Origin: Mycobacterium sp. OTB74
GTDB lineage: Bacteria; Actinomycetota; Actinomycetes; Mycobacteriales; Mycobacteriaceae
DNA length: 64,000 nucleotides
Assembly (NCBI RefSeq): GCF_029892685.1
Contig: NZ_JARXVD010000015.1
Span: 62,001-126,000 of the forward strand
Direction: 5' to 3'
Both the position numbers and the translations under genes were made by a program. The notes beneath the pieces were generated by a model. It saw nothing but the letters and a program-made list of their open reading frames with translations. It was not told where the DNA came from and searched no databases. The first letter of the stretch is position 1. Every line of letters begins with the position of its first letter. Positions 34,350-43,243 of this stretch are shown here, piece after piece.

Positions 34350-35560
34350 TGGTTCTGACGCCCTCCTAATGATGGGACCGAATGATCATCCGACGCTGCA
34401 ACGTCGGTGTCGTCCGAGTCGAGACAAGCCGGGATCGACAGCGTGAAAGTCGACCCGGTGCCCGGCTGACTCCACAGCCGGATGGTTCCATTGTGGTTGG
34501 CCGCAACATGTTTGACGATGGCCAACCCCAGCCCGGTACCGCCGGTGGCCCGGGACCGCGCCTTGTCGACGCGGAAGAATCGTTCGAAAACCCGCTCCTG
34601 GTCGGCTTTCGCGATGCCGATACCGCGGTCGGTCACCGCGATCTCGATATTGTCGCCGCGCCGGCGCCGACTGATCGACACCTGAGAACCCTTGGGCGAG
34701 TAAGCAATCGCGTTGGACACCAGGTTCGCCAGGGCGGTGGACAGCAGCGTTTCACTGCCCAGCACCTGGTAGCCGTGCGGCGTATCGGTGGTGATCGCGA
34801 TGTCGGCGTTGTCGGCGGCCACCTTATGTCGCGAAACCACCTCCGCCACAATGGAATCTACGTCGACAGCGGCCAGATCCGGCAGCGGCTCGGCACCCTG
34901 CAGCCGGGACAGTTCGATCAACTCACCGACCATGTTGGCCAGGCGGTTGGACTCGGTGACGATCTTCTCGGCGAACCGGGTCACTGTCTCCGGGTCCTCC
35001 GCGGACGCCAGCAGCGCCTCCGCCAACAGGCCCATGGCACCCACCGGCGTCTTGAGCTCGTGGCTGACGTTGGCCACGAAGTCGCGCCGGCTGGCCTCCA
35101 TGCGGGCCTGTTCAGACTGGTCGTCGACGTAGACCACCGCGAACCGGCCATCCTGTTCAGTCAACTGACGCACCTGGCCCCGGATGGACAGACTGGCGCG
35201 GCCGTTGCGCCGCTTGGCCGGGGCGAGCGCGAACTCCACGTCTTCGCCGGTGGCCAGGGTGCGCTGGGCTGCTGCCCAGGCCTGGTCCTCCAATAAGCGG
35301 TCGCGCACCAGGCCCAGCTCGCGGGCCCGGCCGTTCGTGTAAACCACATCACGATAAGTGTCGACAACAGCGATCCCGACCGGCGACAGCGACACGATGT
35401 AAGCGAACATCTGTGACAGCGTCATGCCGGCCTGCTCTGCCGCGCGGCGCTGCCGGCGTTCGATCAGCCGGGGCGCGAGCAGCACACCCGCCACGATTCC
35501 GGTGACCAACGCAAGCAATGCCGTGACTGCCACCAAAGGCAGCGCAGACGACACACTCAC
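34346..35560 (-). CDS. senX3: sensor histidine kinase SenX3
   Basis: SenX3 is the membrane sensor kinase partner of RegX3. The 404-aa product has two N-terminal helices (about residues 5-28), a PAS-like domain (VSLSPVGIAVVDTYRDVVYT), the dimerisation His box FVANVSHELKTPVGAM (His about 165), and an ATPase domain with NLVSNAIAYSPKG (N box), DRGIGIAKAD (G1) and TGGTGLGLAIVKH (G2). GTG 35560 matches the M. tuberculosis start; ATG 35578 is possible. Confidence 0.95.
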   Translation of the reverse strand: MSVSSALPLVAVTALLALVTGIVAGVLLAPRLIERRQRRAAEQAGMTLSQMFAYIVSLSPVGIAVVDTYRDVVYTNGRARELGLVRDRLLEDQAWAAAQRTLATGEDVEFALAPAKRRNGRASLSIRGQVRQLTEQDGRFAVVYVDDQSEQARMEASRRDFVANVSHELKTPVGAMGLLAEALLASAEDPETVTRFAEKIVTESNRLANMVGELIELSRLQGAEPLPDLAAVDVDSIVAEVVSRHKVAADNADIAITTDTPHGYQVLGSETLLSTALANLVSNAIAYSPKGSQVSISRRRRGDNIEIAVTDRGIGIAKADQERVFERFFRVDKARSRATGGTGLGLAIVKHVAANHNGTIRLWSQPGTGSTFTLSIPACLDSDDTDVAASDDHSVPSLGGRQNQ

Positions 35561-35653
35561 GTGCGAAATCGTACGCATTGGGTGAACGTCATCCCAGCAA
35601 CGTGCGGCCAGATTGGGACACGTCACACAGACAAATCCAGGTATTCGGCTGGT

Positions 35654-35680
35654 GTTTACCCGCGTTCACCCGACGTTTGC
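35654..35680 (-). promoter_or_regulatory. RegX3 (PHO-box-like) direct repeats upstream of senX3
   Basis: On the plus strand GTTTACC (35654-35660), GTTCACC (35664-35670) and GTTTGC (35675-35680) recur with a 10-11 bp period, the pattern bound by RegX3/PhoP-type regulators. They lie about 95-120 nt upstream of senX3, just past the gpm1 stop. A further inverse copy GGTGAAC is at 35581-35587. This fits known autoregulation of senX3-regX3; binding here is inferred. Confidence 0.65.
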
Positions 35681-35684
35681 TGAG

Positions 35685-36428
35685 CTAGTTCTTCTTGGCG
35701 CCTTGGGCCGCCACTGCAGCGGCACCGGCCGCGGCGGCCTCCGGGTCCAGGTATTCGCCGCCCGGGATGGTCGGATTGAGGTCTTCGTCGAGCTCGTACC
35801 GCAGTGGGATGCCGGTCGGGATGTTGAGGCCGGTGATCTCGTCCTCAGACATACCGTCGAGGTACTTGACCAATGCCCGCAACGAATTGCCGTGCGCGGC
35901 GATCAGCACCGTCTTGCCGGCCCTTAGATCGGGGACGATGGCCTGCTCGTAGTACGGCACGAACCGCTCGACCACATCGGCCAGGCATTCGGTCAACGGG
36001 GCCTCGATTCCCGCGTACCGCGGGTCGCCGTCCTGGCTATAGGTGCTGCCCTTTTCGATCGGCGGCGGCGGGGTGTCATAGCTGCGCCGCCACGCCATGA
36101 ACTGCTCCTCGCCGTATTTGGCGAGGGTCTCGGCCTTGTTCAGGCCCTGCAGAGCGCCGTAGTGGCGTTCGTTGAGGCGCCAATCGCGATGCACCGGAAT
36201 CCAGTGCCGGTCGGCGGCGTCCAGCGCCAGGTTCGCAGTGTTGATCGCCCGGCGCAGCAGCGAGGTGTACAGCACGTCGGGCAGCACGCCCTGCTCGGCC
36301 AGCAGCTTGCCACCGCGAACGGCCTCAGCCCGGCCCTTGTCGGTCAGGTCGACGTCGACCCACCCGGTGAACAGATTCTTCTCGTTCCACTGGCTCTCAC
36401 CATGACGAAGCAGGATCAAGGTCGACAT
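35685..36428 (-). CDS. gpm1: 2,3-bisphosphoglycerate-dependent phosphoglycerate mutase
   Basis: The enzyme interconverts 3- and 2-phosphoglycerate in glycolysis and gluconeogenesis. The 247-aa product has the active-site LILLRHGESQWNEKNLFTGW (His9), YTSLLRRAINTA, HRDWRLNERHYGALQGLNK, and the second His in IAAHGNSLRALVKYL. ATG 36428 is chosen. Its C-terminus is Ala-rich. It is upstream of and co-directional with senX3. The 214-nt gap before it (36429-36642) contains no gene I can support. Confidence 0.95.
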   Translation of the reverse strand: MSTLILLRHGESQWNEKNLFTGWVDVDLTDKGRAEAVRGGKLLAEQGVLPDVLYTSLLRRAINTANLALDAADRHWIPVHRDWRLNERHYGALQGLNKAETLAKYGEEQFMAWRRSYDTPPPPIEKGSTYSQDGDPRYAGIEAPLTECLADVVERFVPYYEQAIVPDLRAGKTVLIAAHGNSLRALVKYLDGMSEDEITGLNIPTGIPLRYELDEDLNPTIPGGEYLDPEAAAAGAAAVAAQGAKKN

Positions 36429-36642
36429 GGGCTCGATCTTCTCACGTGCAGCTTTGCCTAACGAAAGTGGGCGAAAGGGCCACTCCAGAGGGCCTGCCGG
36501 CAACCGTTTCGTCCGTCCCGACGAGCGGGCCAAGCCGGGAATGACGCTGCTCACCCGGCAACTTCGTGCCGCAGGAGGGCCGACCCGCCGGACGCCATGC
36601 CAGCCCTGGAAGGGCGGTGTAACCCGAGGCCGCTACTTGGCC

Positions 36643-37149
36643 CTACTCCGGGCGCAGGTGCTCGAACGCTTTGAGGTTCGTCAGCGACTCACCGCGGGAC
36701 AGTCGCCACTCCCATTCCTTCTGAATGGACGTCCGAAAACCCAGCTCAAGCAGGGTGTTGAAGTCGAAGTCGACGGCCTCGATGACCTGGCCCAACAGCC
36801 GGTCGATCTCCTCGGGCGTCACCGCGTGCAGCGACACGCGGCCCACCAGATAGATGTCCCCGACGTTGTCCAGCGTGTACGCCATGCCGTACAACCGCCG
36901 ATTGCGGCGCAGCAGGTATTTGTAGACGCCCTCGAAATTCTCGTCCGGCTGGCGGCAGACGAACGCCTCCAACCGCACTCCGTGCGCACTGATGCTCAGC
37001 AGTGTGTTGGTCATCAGCCGACGCTCACCGGGCAGTGCTACCGCGATGCCCGGCCGGCCGTTGACGCCACCATCGTGATGGGAGAACTCCAGTTCATGCG
37101 CGCGCAGCGTGTCCACGATCAACTGCTCGACCTCGGCGGCAGAGCTCAT
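36643..37149 (-). CDS. YbjN-domain protein (Rv0487-like)
   Basis: The 168-aa protein has the type III secretion chaperone-like YbjN fold: FSHHDGGVNGRPGIAVALPG, TNTLLSISAHGVRLEAFVCR and VSLHAVTPEEIDRLLGQV. YbjN proteins are thought to act as chaperones or stress factors. It starts 31 nt after mshA ends and is likely in its operon. The M. tuberculosis gene between this and gpm1 (a LysE-type exporter) is absent. Confidence 0.8.
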   Translation of the reverse strand: MSSAAEVEQLIVDTLRAHELEFSHHDGGVNGRPGIAVALPGERRLMTNTLLSISAHGVRLEAFVCRQPDENFEGVYKYLLRRNRRLYGMAYTLDNVGDIYLVGRVSLHAVTPEEIDRLLGQVIEAVDFDFNTLLELGFRTSIQKEWEWRLSRGESLTNLKAFEHLRPE

Positions 37150-37180
37150 GCGCGATCCGCCTCCGCTACTCGCTGATCAC

Positions 37181-38455
37181 TCATGCGCGCACTCCCCTTC
37201 GCATCGAGAATCGACGGGCCCTGCGCGACAACGCATCCCTGCGTGGTCGACGACCCCGATAATCGGAAATCGCCCGGTTGTAACTGGCCAGCAGTGCATC
37301 GACGGTGTGCGCCCAGGAGAACTCCGAGGCGTGCCGTAATGCGCCGTCCCGCAACGTTTCTGCGCGGGCCAGCGCCGACCTCAGAGCCACGGCCCAATCG
37401 TCAGGATCATGGGAGCCCACCAGCACCCCACTGACCTCGTCACGCACTGCCACCGGCAGACCGCCGACCGCGGCCGCCACCACCGGTGTCCCACAGGCCT
37501 GCGCCTCCACTGCGACCAACCCGAAGGATTCCGAATAGCTGGGCACCGCAACAACATCCGCGGCCCGGTAAACATTGACCAGGTCCAAACGCGACTGCGG
37601 CGGCAAGAACATCACACGGTCAGCGATACCCAGTTCACCGGCCAACGAAACCAGCCCGTCCGGTGCCGCCAGGCCACTGCCCGACGGTCCACCGGCCACC
37701 AGCACGCGCACTCCAGGCATCTGCGCCGCGGCGCGCAGCAATACGTCCGGCGCTTTCAACGGCTGAATCCGTCCGATGAAGGCGACCACCGACTCATCAG
37801 CTGAAAGCCCAAGTGCGGCACGGGCTTCGCCCTTGTCGCCCGGCGTGAACACGGCTAGGTCGACTCCGGGGTACACCACGTCGATTCGGGACGGGTCCGC
37901 ATGGTGCAGCGAAACCAGTTGCTGCGCTTCATCTTCGGTGTTGACGATCAGCCGGTCGGCAGCGTCCACCACCTGCTGCTCACCGACCGCACGCAACGCC
38001 GGCTCGGGGGTATCGCCCTGCGCCAACGACAGATTCTTCACCGCGGCCAGAGTGTGTGCGGTGTGAACGAGGGGTACCGCCCACCGGTCAGAGGCCAGCC
38101 AGCCGACCTGACCGGACAGCCAGTAGTGCGAGTGCACGATGTCGTAGTAGCCAGGCTCATGGTTGGCTTCGACGCGCAGCACTCCGGCGGTGAACGCACA
38201 CAGCTGGGTCGGCAGGTCGTACTTGTCCAGCCCCTCGAACGGGCCGGCAACCACGTTTCGCACCAGCACCCCGGGTGCCACTCGCACCACCGGCGCATCG
38301 CTGGACGAGGTGGCTCGGGTGAAAATCTCCACCTCGACGCCGCGGCGGGCCAACTCCAGCGCACTCTGCAGGACGTAGACATTCATACCGCCGGCATCGC
38401 CGGTGCCGGGCTGGGCTAGCGGCGAGGTATGGACCGACAAGACGGCGACACGCAC
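37181..38455 (-). CDS. mshA: D-inositol-3-phosphate glycosyltransferase MshA
   Basis: MshA transfers GlcNAc from UDP-GlcNAc to inositol-3-phosphate, the first step of mycothiol synthesis. The 424-aa GT4/GT-B enzyme has the N-terminal SVHTSPLAQPGTGDAGGMNV, VHSHYWLSGQVGWLASDRW, and the UDP-sugar E-x7-E segment SESFGLVAVEAQACGTPVVA. GTG 38455 is preceded by AAGGA 7 nt upstream. The basic C-terminus (RRPRRDALSRRARRFSMRR) is an extension of low complexity. Confidence 0.94.
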   Translation of the reverse strand: MRVAVLSVHTSPLAQPGTGDAGGMNVYVLQSALELARRGVEVEIFTRATSSSDAPVVRVAPGVLVRNVVAGPFEGLDKYDLPTQLCAFTAGVLRVEANHEPGYYDIVHSHYWLSGQVGWLASDRWAVPLVHTAHTLAAVKNLSLAQGDTPEPALRAVGEQQVVDAADRLIVNTEDEAQQLVSLHHADPSRIDVVYPGVDLAVFTPGDKGEARAALGLSADESVVAFIGRIQPLKAPDVLLRAAAQMPGVRVLVAGGPSGSGLAAPDGLVSLAGELGIADRVMFLPPQSRLDLVNVYRAADVVAVPSYSESFGLVAVEAQACGTPVVAAAVGGLPVAVRDEVSGVLVGSHDPDDWAVALRSALARAETLRDGALRHASEFSWAHTVDALLASYNRAISDYRGRRPRRDALSRRARRFSMRRGVRA

Positions 38456-38513
38456 ACCTCCATCCTTGCACCGGTCAGGTTCTGGCCTCGTGGCCGGTGG
38501 TCCAAGCTGGGGT

Positions 38514-39806
38514 TTAGGCGCCGCGCAGGGCCCGCCGCATTGCACCGATCGGGTCGGCGTACAGGCCGCCCAGCGACACCACGCCGGCACCCGCTTCCTG
38601 CACCCTGTTGCCGAACGTCGTCATCCGGATATTCCGGGCGCCCAGCACACTGCGGTCCGCGAAAGCCTTGTCGACCAGCGGAAAGCCCTCGGGGTATTCG
38701 GTGAACGCCTGCCCGCCGACCACCAGGTCGTCGGGGTTGAGCAGGTCGCGCAGCAAGGCCACCGCCTCACCGAGGACCCGGGCACGCTCGGCAAGCAACT
38801 CGACGGCCGCGGTGCTGCCGGACCGGGCCGCACGCAGCACCGAGGCGAGAGTCGACGTCGGCCCTTCAGCGGGCACGATGCGCTGCTTGCGGGCCGCGTT
38901 CAGCACCGCCTCGTCGCTGACCGTGGATTCCAACCGTCCGGTGCCGCCGAGCAGCTCCGAGAACACCGGCAGTGCCGAAATGGTGCCCGGGCCGCTGAAC
39001 GGCGAATGCACCTTGCCACCGATCGACAGCGCATAGCCGACCGTCTCGCGGGCGTACACATAGAGGCTTGTTGCACTCTCGGTCGCGGCCGCTGACCGGC
39101 GCGCGCCGAGCAGCAACTCCGCACCCGCCATGGCGTCCACGTGCGAAGCCAGGGACACCGGTAGCCCCAGCCGCTGGGCCAGCACCGGCCCGACGGGTGC
39201 GTCCGCCCAGCCCAGCCGTGGATGGTCGAGATGACCGGTCGCACTGTCGACCACGCCACCGGCTGCCACACCCACCCACAGCGGCCGGCGCCGGTGCCAG
39301 CGGCTCAGGTAGCGCAGCGCGCTCTCGGCCAGCGATGACAGCGCCGTGCTCTGGTTGCCGCGCGGCGTGGGGGTCTCGACCACGTCCAGCGTGCGGCCGA
39401 ACAGGTCGGTGGCAACCATTGCCGTGCTCCGCGCACCGATGTGCAGGCCCAGCGTCAGGAACGGTTCGTGGTTGACCTCGACGGGGACCCGCGGCCGACC
39501 GATCGCCCCGGATACCGCCAGGTCGGCGCGTTCCCGCAACACCCCGACGTCGAGCAACGCGGTGACCTGGCGGTTCACGGTGGCGATGCTGAGCCCGGTG
39601 GCCTGCGCAATCACGTCGCGGGCGATGGGGCCACGCAGGCGCGCCGCTCCGAAAACAGAGCCGGACGCAGCGTCGGCAACCCGCAACGACGGCGCGACGA
39701 CGTGGTGCCGCGCGAGGAGCGCGCGTTTGGCGTGCGCGGCAGAACGGATGCCGGAAGGGGTAGAAACGCCGGCGGCGGGAGAAACGACAGTGGCAGAAGT
39801 ACGCAT
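38514..39806 (-). CDS. ROK-family transcriptional regulator (Rv0485-like)
   Basis: The 430-aa protein has an N-terminal winged HTH (RDVIAQATGLSIATVNRQVT, then ALLDVGVLRER, about residues 70-100) and a C-terminal sugar-kinase-like ROK domain (PRVPVEVNHEPFLTLGLHIG, VGVAAGGVVDSATG, DLLNPDDLVVGG). The zinc-binding Cys cluster of ROK regulators is not evident. ATG 39806 (MRTSATVVSP) is chosen. It lies 58 nt upstream of mshA; the divergent gap before it carries nested inverted repeats. Confidence 0.85.
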   Translation of the reverse strand: MRTSATVVSPAAGVSTPSGIRSAAHAKRALLARHHVVAPSLRVADAASGSVFGAARLRGPIARDVIAQATGLSIATVNRQVTALLDVGVLRERADLAVSGAIGRPRVPVEVNHEPFLTLGLHIGARSTAMVATDLFGRTLDVVETPTPRGNQSTALSSLAESALRYLSRWHRRRPLWVGVAAGGVVDSATGHLDHPRLGWADAPVGPVLAQRLGLPVSLASHVDAMAGAELLLGARRSAAATESATSLYVYARETVGYALSIGGKVHSPFSGPGTISALPVFSELLGGTGRLESTVSDEAVLNAARKQRIVPAEGPTSTLASVLRAARSGSTAAVELLAERARVLGEAVALLRDLLNPDDLVVGGQAFTEYPEGFPLVDKAFADRSVLGARNIRMTTFGNRVQEAGAGVVSLGGLYADPIGAMRRALRGA

Positions 39807-39810
39807 TGAG

Positions 39811-39959
39811 TGTCCTAGGGAAAGAAGTCGGGCGGTGGGTCTGCGGGCCACACCTGGCGACATCTAGGACAGCGGGAAGCGTCCGGTCTCAGTCAGGCGC
39901 GGCGAAAAGCGCGACAACAACACGAACGCCGCAACGCGACGACGGATGCCTGACTGAGA
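39811..39959. promoter_or_regulatory. divergent control region with two paired inverted repeats
   Basis: Between the ROK gene and the SDR gene, TGTCCTAG (39811-39818) pairs with CTAGGACA (39864-39871), and TCTCAGTCAGGC (39887-39898) pairs perfectly with GCCTGACTGAGA (39948-39959). Arm centres are about 53 and 61 bp apart, close to whole helical turns, which would suit DNA looping by a dimeric regulator. GAGGAGGAATT at 39963-39973 resembles a Shine-Dalgarno without a following start codon. Confidence 0.5.
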
Positions 39960-40042
39960 TTCACGAGGAGGAATTTAGCACGCCCACAACGCCGTACGAC
40001 GATCGAGCAGCGAGGGACGAGTCGCGTTGAGGAGTGCGGCCA

Positions 40043-40828
40043 ATGACTAAGGTCGGTCACATGTCATCCGCAGAACACCCCGTCCGCGTCGCTGTGGTCA
40101 CCGGTGCCAGCTCAGGAATTGGCGCCGCCACCGCGAAAACCCTTGCCGGCCTTGGCTTTCACGTGGTCTGCGCAGCTCGCCGAGCCGACCGGGTCAGCGC
40201 CTTGGCGCAAGAAATCGGCGGTACCGCCGTTGTCGCTGATGTCACAGACCAGGCTTCGGTCGACGCGTTGGCGGCCCGCGCCGCCCAACTGGGTGCCGTG
40301 CACGTGCTGGTCAACAACGCCGGCGGCGCGAAGGGTCTGGCACCGGTTGCCGAGACCGACCTGGCGCACTGGGACTGGATGTGGCAGACCAACGTTATAG
40401 GCACCTTGCGGGTGACCCGGGCACTGCTGTCGGCACTGATCACCTCCGGTGACGGGTTGATCGTCACAGTCACCTCGATCGCCGCGCTGGAGACCTACGA
40501 CAACGGCTCGGCCTATATCGCCGCCAAGCACGCTCAGGGCGCCATGCATCGCACGCTGCGCGGTGAGCTGCTCGGAAAACCGGTGCGGCTCACCGAGATT
40601 GCGCCCGGCGCGGTCGAGACCGAATTCTCGCTGGTGCGCTTCGACGGTGATGAGGCGCGCGCAGACGCGGTCTACCAGGGCATCACGCCGTTGGTCGCGC
40701 AGGATGTCGCCGAGGTGATCGGTTTTGTGGCGTCCCGCCCGCCGCACGTCGATCTGGACCAGATCGTCATGCGGCCTCGGGACCAGGCGCCCTACAGCCG
40801 GTTCAACCGCCGGGCAGCATCGCAGTAG
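40043..40828 (+). CDS. short-chain dehydrogenase/reductase (Rv0484c-like)
   Basis: The 261-aa classical SDR has the cofactor motif VTGASSGIGAATAK, NNAGG, and the catalytic Ser/Tyr/Lys pattern VTSIAALETYDNGSAYIAAKH. The C-terminal PGAVETEFSLVRF is typical of NADP-dependent members related to serine/3-hydroxy acid dehydrogenases (YdfG type). ATG 40043 follows GAGGAG (40029-40034). Its 3' end overlaps the L,D-transpeptidase gene by 26 nt. The substrate is unknown. Confidence 0.87.
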   Translation: MTKVGHMSSAEHPVRVAVVTGASSGIGAATAKTLAGLGFHVVCAARRADRVSALAQEIGGTAVVADVTDQASVDALAARAAQLGAVHVLVNNAGGAKGLAPVAETDLAHWDWMWQTNVIGTLRVTRALLSALITSGDGLIVTVTSIAALETYDNGSAYIAAKHAQGAMHRTLRGELLGKPVRLTEIAPGAVETEFSLVRFDGDEARADAVYQGITPLVAQDVAEVIGFVASRPPHVDLDQIVMRPRDQAPYSRFNRRAASQ

Positions 40829-42146
40829 AAGTCGAACTCGACGAAGTGGAGCTCGAGGTCGCCGGGCCCTGCGGCGGCGGCGTGGTGGTCGTCGTCGGGA
40901 TGCCCGAGTAGGTCGGCGCATCGGTCGGGGTGACCGGTACGCTCTGCGGGATCGAGGTGGCCGGCGGCGCCGCGTTCGGCCACGGCAGTGCCGACATGGA
41001 CACCCAGGTGTCCCAGTCGACGGCCCAGTCCCACAGGTCACCGTCGGCATAGGACAGCTGGATGGAGGTTCCGGTGACCTCGACCGGGTCGCCGTAGATG
41101 GCGGTGTGGAAGTACTGCTGCGCGTTGTCGGTGGACAGGTTGATACACCCGTTGGTGACGTTGGTGTTGCCCTGCGCCCCGGAGCTGGCCGGGTTGGCGT
41201 GGATGAACTCGCCGTTGTTGGAGATACGCACCGCCCAGCGCTCGTGGATGTGGTCGTAGCCGGCGGCCGGGTTGGACATCCAGAAGTCGGCGTACTTCTC
41301 GCTGACCACGTGCGTGCCGCTGCGGGTCACGTTGCGTGGCTTGTCGGCCTCGCCGTAGCTGCACGGGAAGTCGAACAGCACGCCACCGTCGGTGATCACC
41401 TGGATGCGGTGGCTGGCCGCGTCGGCCTTGACCACCTGGCGGCGGCCGATGGTGATGTCCAGCGTGGAGTCCTGCGCACCGTACGCGCCATCGCCAAAGG
41501 GGATGCCGTACAGCTTCGCCGAGACGCTGACCTTTGTCCCGGCCGGGTAGTACTCGCGGGTGCGCCAGTGCATGCGCGAGCCCTCGCGCTCGTCGGGCAG
41601 CCATGCCCAGCTGCCTTCGACCGGCGGCTCGGTCGTGACCTTGACGTTGCGTTCGACGGAGGCCTTGTCGGTGACCGACGAATCAAACTGCAGGATGATC
41701 GGCGCGGCGATTCCGACGGTCTGCCCGTCAGCGAGCTGGAACTGTGCGTTGACCTGCTTGGACGGGTTCACCGTGGTGATGGTGCCGGCCACCGGTACGG
41801 CCTTGCCGTCACGGCCGACGACCGAGCCGTCCCACTTGTAGGAGACGCCGTAGCCGAGCGGCTCGGTGGTGTTGAACGAGGTCCGGTCCTTGTTCAGGAC
41901 GCCGGCGACCTGCTTGCCGTCGGGGTTGGTGAGCGTCACCTTCTGGAACCAACCGTCGGCGACATCGACACCGATCGGGGCGGTGGGCACCACATCGGTG
42001 GCATCGACAGCCGGTCGATAGGTGATTACCGGGCCCGCAGCGGCCGGTGCCTCGGTCGGATGCCCCGAGGTCTCAGAACACGCGGCGAGTACACCCGATG
42101 CACCCACCGCCATCGCAGTGAGGAGCTGTCGCCGGTTGACTGTCAC
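40803..42146 (-). CDS. lprQ: L,D-transpeptidase lipoprotein (LprQ / LdtMt5-like)
   Basis: The exported enzyme forms 3-3 peptidoglycan cross-links. The 447-aa product has a lipoprotein signal (lipobox VLAACSE, about residues 17-23), two Ig-like domains (about 40-250), the YkuD catalytic domain with HANPASSGAQGNTNVTNGCI, and a Pro/Thr/Ser tail. The usual [S/T]HGC motif reads TNGC: the catalytic-cysteine neighbour His is Asn. I recall that M. tuberculosis LdtMt5 shares this divergence. The GTG start corresponds to VTVNRRQLLTAMAVG. Confidence 0.9.
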   Translation of the reverse strand: MTVNRRQLLTAMAVGASGVLAACSETSGHPTEAPAAAGPVITYRPAVDATDVVPTAPIGVDVADGWFQKVTLTNPDGKQVAGVLNKDRTSFNTTEPLGYGVSYKWDGSVVGRDGKAVPVAGTITTVNPSKQVNAQFQLADGQTVGIAAPIILQFDSSVTDKASVERNVKVTTEPPVEGSWAWLPDEREGSRMHWRTREYYPAGTKVSVSAKLYGIPFGDGAYGAQDSTLDITIGRRQVVKADAASHRIQVITDGGVLFDFPCSYGEADKPRNVTRSGTHVVSEKYADFWMSNPAAGYDHIHERWAVRISNNGEFIHANPASSGAQGNTNVTNGCINLSTDNAQQYFHTAIYGDPVEVTGTSIQLSYADGDLWDWAVDWDTWVSMSALPWPNAAPPATSIPQSVPVTPTDAPTYSGIPTTTTTPPPQGPATSSSTSSSSTSTAMLPGG

Positions 42147-42161
42147 GTGTATTGAAGATAC

Positions 42162-43217
42162 CTACAGCGAACAGCCAATTAGGCATGGCTCAGGTGTGAG
42201 ATCGATCCCGAAGGCCGATTTGACCCCGTCCCGGACGGCACGGGCCAGGGCCAACAGGTCGGCGCTGGTAGCAAATCCGCGGTTGGTCAGCGCCAGTGCG
42301 TGCTTGGTCGAGAGCCGCGCTGGCGCACCGTCACCGGGGTAACCCTTGCAGAATCCGGCCTGCTCGACCAGCCAGCCGGCGGCCAGCTTGACCCCATCCT
42401 CCGCCGGGTAGTTGGGCACCGGGCCACTGTGGGTTTCCTGGATACGCGCAAACACCGCGTGCGCGACAACAGGATTGGTGAAGAACGAGCCGGCGCTCCA
42501 GGTGTCGTGGTCAGCGTCGTCGAGCACCATGCCCTTGCCTGCGCGCAACTCCAGGACGGCCTGGCGAACCTGAAGCGGGTCGGCGCGCTGGCCAGGCTTG
42601 ACGCCGAGCTTGGCAGACAGTTCGCCGTAGCGCAGCGGCGCGCTGCGGCCGGCGGGGTCCAAAGTGAACTCGACCTCCAGCACCACCGCATCAGATGAGT
42701 TCTTCAACACACTGTGCCGGTAGCCGAAGCCCAGCTGGGCGGGCTCAACCCAAGCGTCTTCGCCGGTCCGCCGGTTGTAGAGCCGAACCCTGCTGATGGT
42801 GTCGGCGACCTCGGCCCCGTAGGCACCGACGTTCTGCACCGGCGTCGCACCTGCCGTACCTGGGATGCCCGAGAGGCACTCCAGCCCACTCAGGCCGTGC
42901 GCCAACGAGGTGACCACGACGTCGTCCCACAGCGCGCCGGCCTCGGCGCGCAGGAGGTTGCCCTGGACTGTGATCTCGGTGTTGGCCAGCAACACCACGG
43001 TCAGGTCTATGGCGTCGTCGGCGAGCAGCACGTTGGAGCCGCCGGCCAGCACCAGCACATTGTCGATGTCACTCAGCGCTTTCAGCGCAGCAACGATCTT
43101 GTCGGTGGTGTCGCACCTCACGAGCCGTTTGGCGACGGGCCCGACCCGGAAGGTGGTCAGCGGCGCCAACGGCACGTCGTGCGCGACCGTCACGCCACCG
43201 ATATCCGAACTGACCAC
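42162..43217 (-). CDS. murB: UDP-N-acetylenolpyruvoylglucosamine reductase
   Basis: This FAD/NADPH enzyme makes UDP-MurNAc for peptidoglycan. The 351-aa type I MurB has LAPLTTFRVGPVAKRLVR, the FAD loop LAGGSNVLLADD, GLECLSGIPGTAGATPVQNV, FGYRHSVLKN and SAGSFFTNPVV (with the catalytic Ser). It starts with GTG 43217 and ends 16 nt before the L,D-transpeptidase gene, so two cell-wall genes share a transcript. Confidence 0.95.
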   Translation of the reverse strand: MVSSDIGGVTVAHDVPLAPLTTFRVGPVAKRLVRCDTTDKIVAALKALSDIDNVLVLAGGSNVLLADDAIDLTVVLLANTEITVQGNLLRAEAGALWDDVVVTSLAHGLSGLECLSGIPGTAGATPVQNVGAYGAEVADTISRVRLYNRRTGEDAWVEPAQLGFGYRHSVLKNSSDAVVLEVEFTLDPAGRSAPLRYGELSAKLGVKPGQRADPLQVRQAVLELRAGKGMVLDDADHDTWSAGSFFTNPVVAHAVFARIQETHSGPVPNYPAEDGVKLAAGWLVEQAGFCKGYPGDGAPARLSTKHALALTNRGFATSADLLALARAVRDGVKSAFGIDLTPEPCLIGCSL

Positions 43218-43243
43218 GGCCGCTAACGGTAGCGTGGGCGGCT

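Noticed and set aside
36429..36642. Possible small gene or RNA upstream of gpm1
   Set aside because: No start with a ribosome site, no strong hairpin and no recognisable protein in any frame; probably promoter and leader sequence.
40725..42155. 476-aa plus-strand ORF opposite the L,D-transpeptidase
   Set aside because: This is a shadow frame: no start signal, and the reverse strand encodes lipobox and YkuD motifs.
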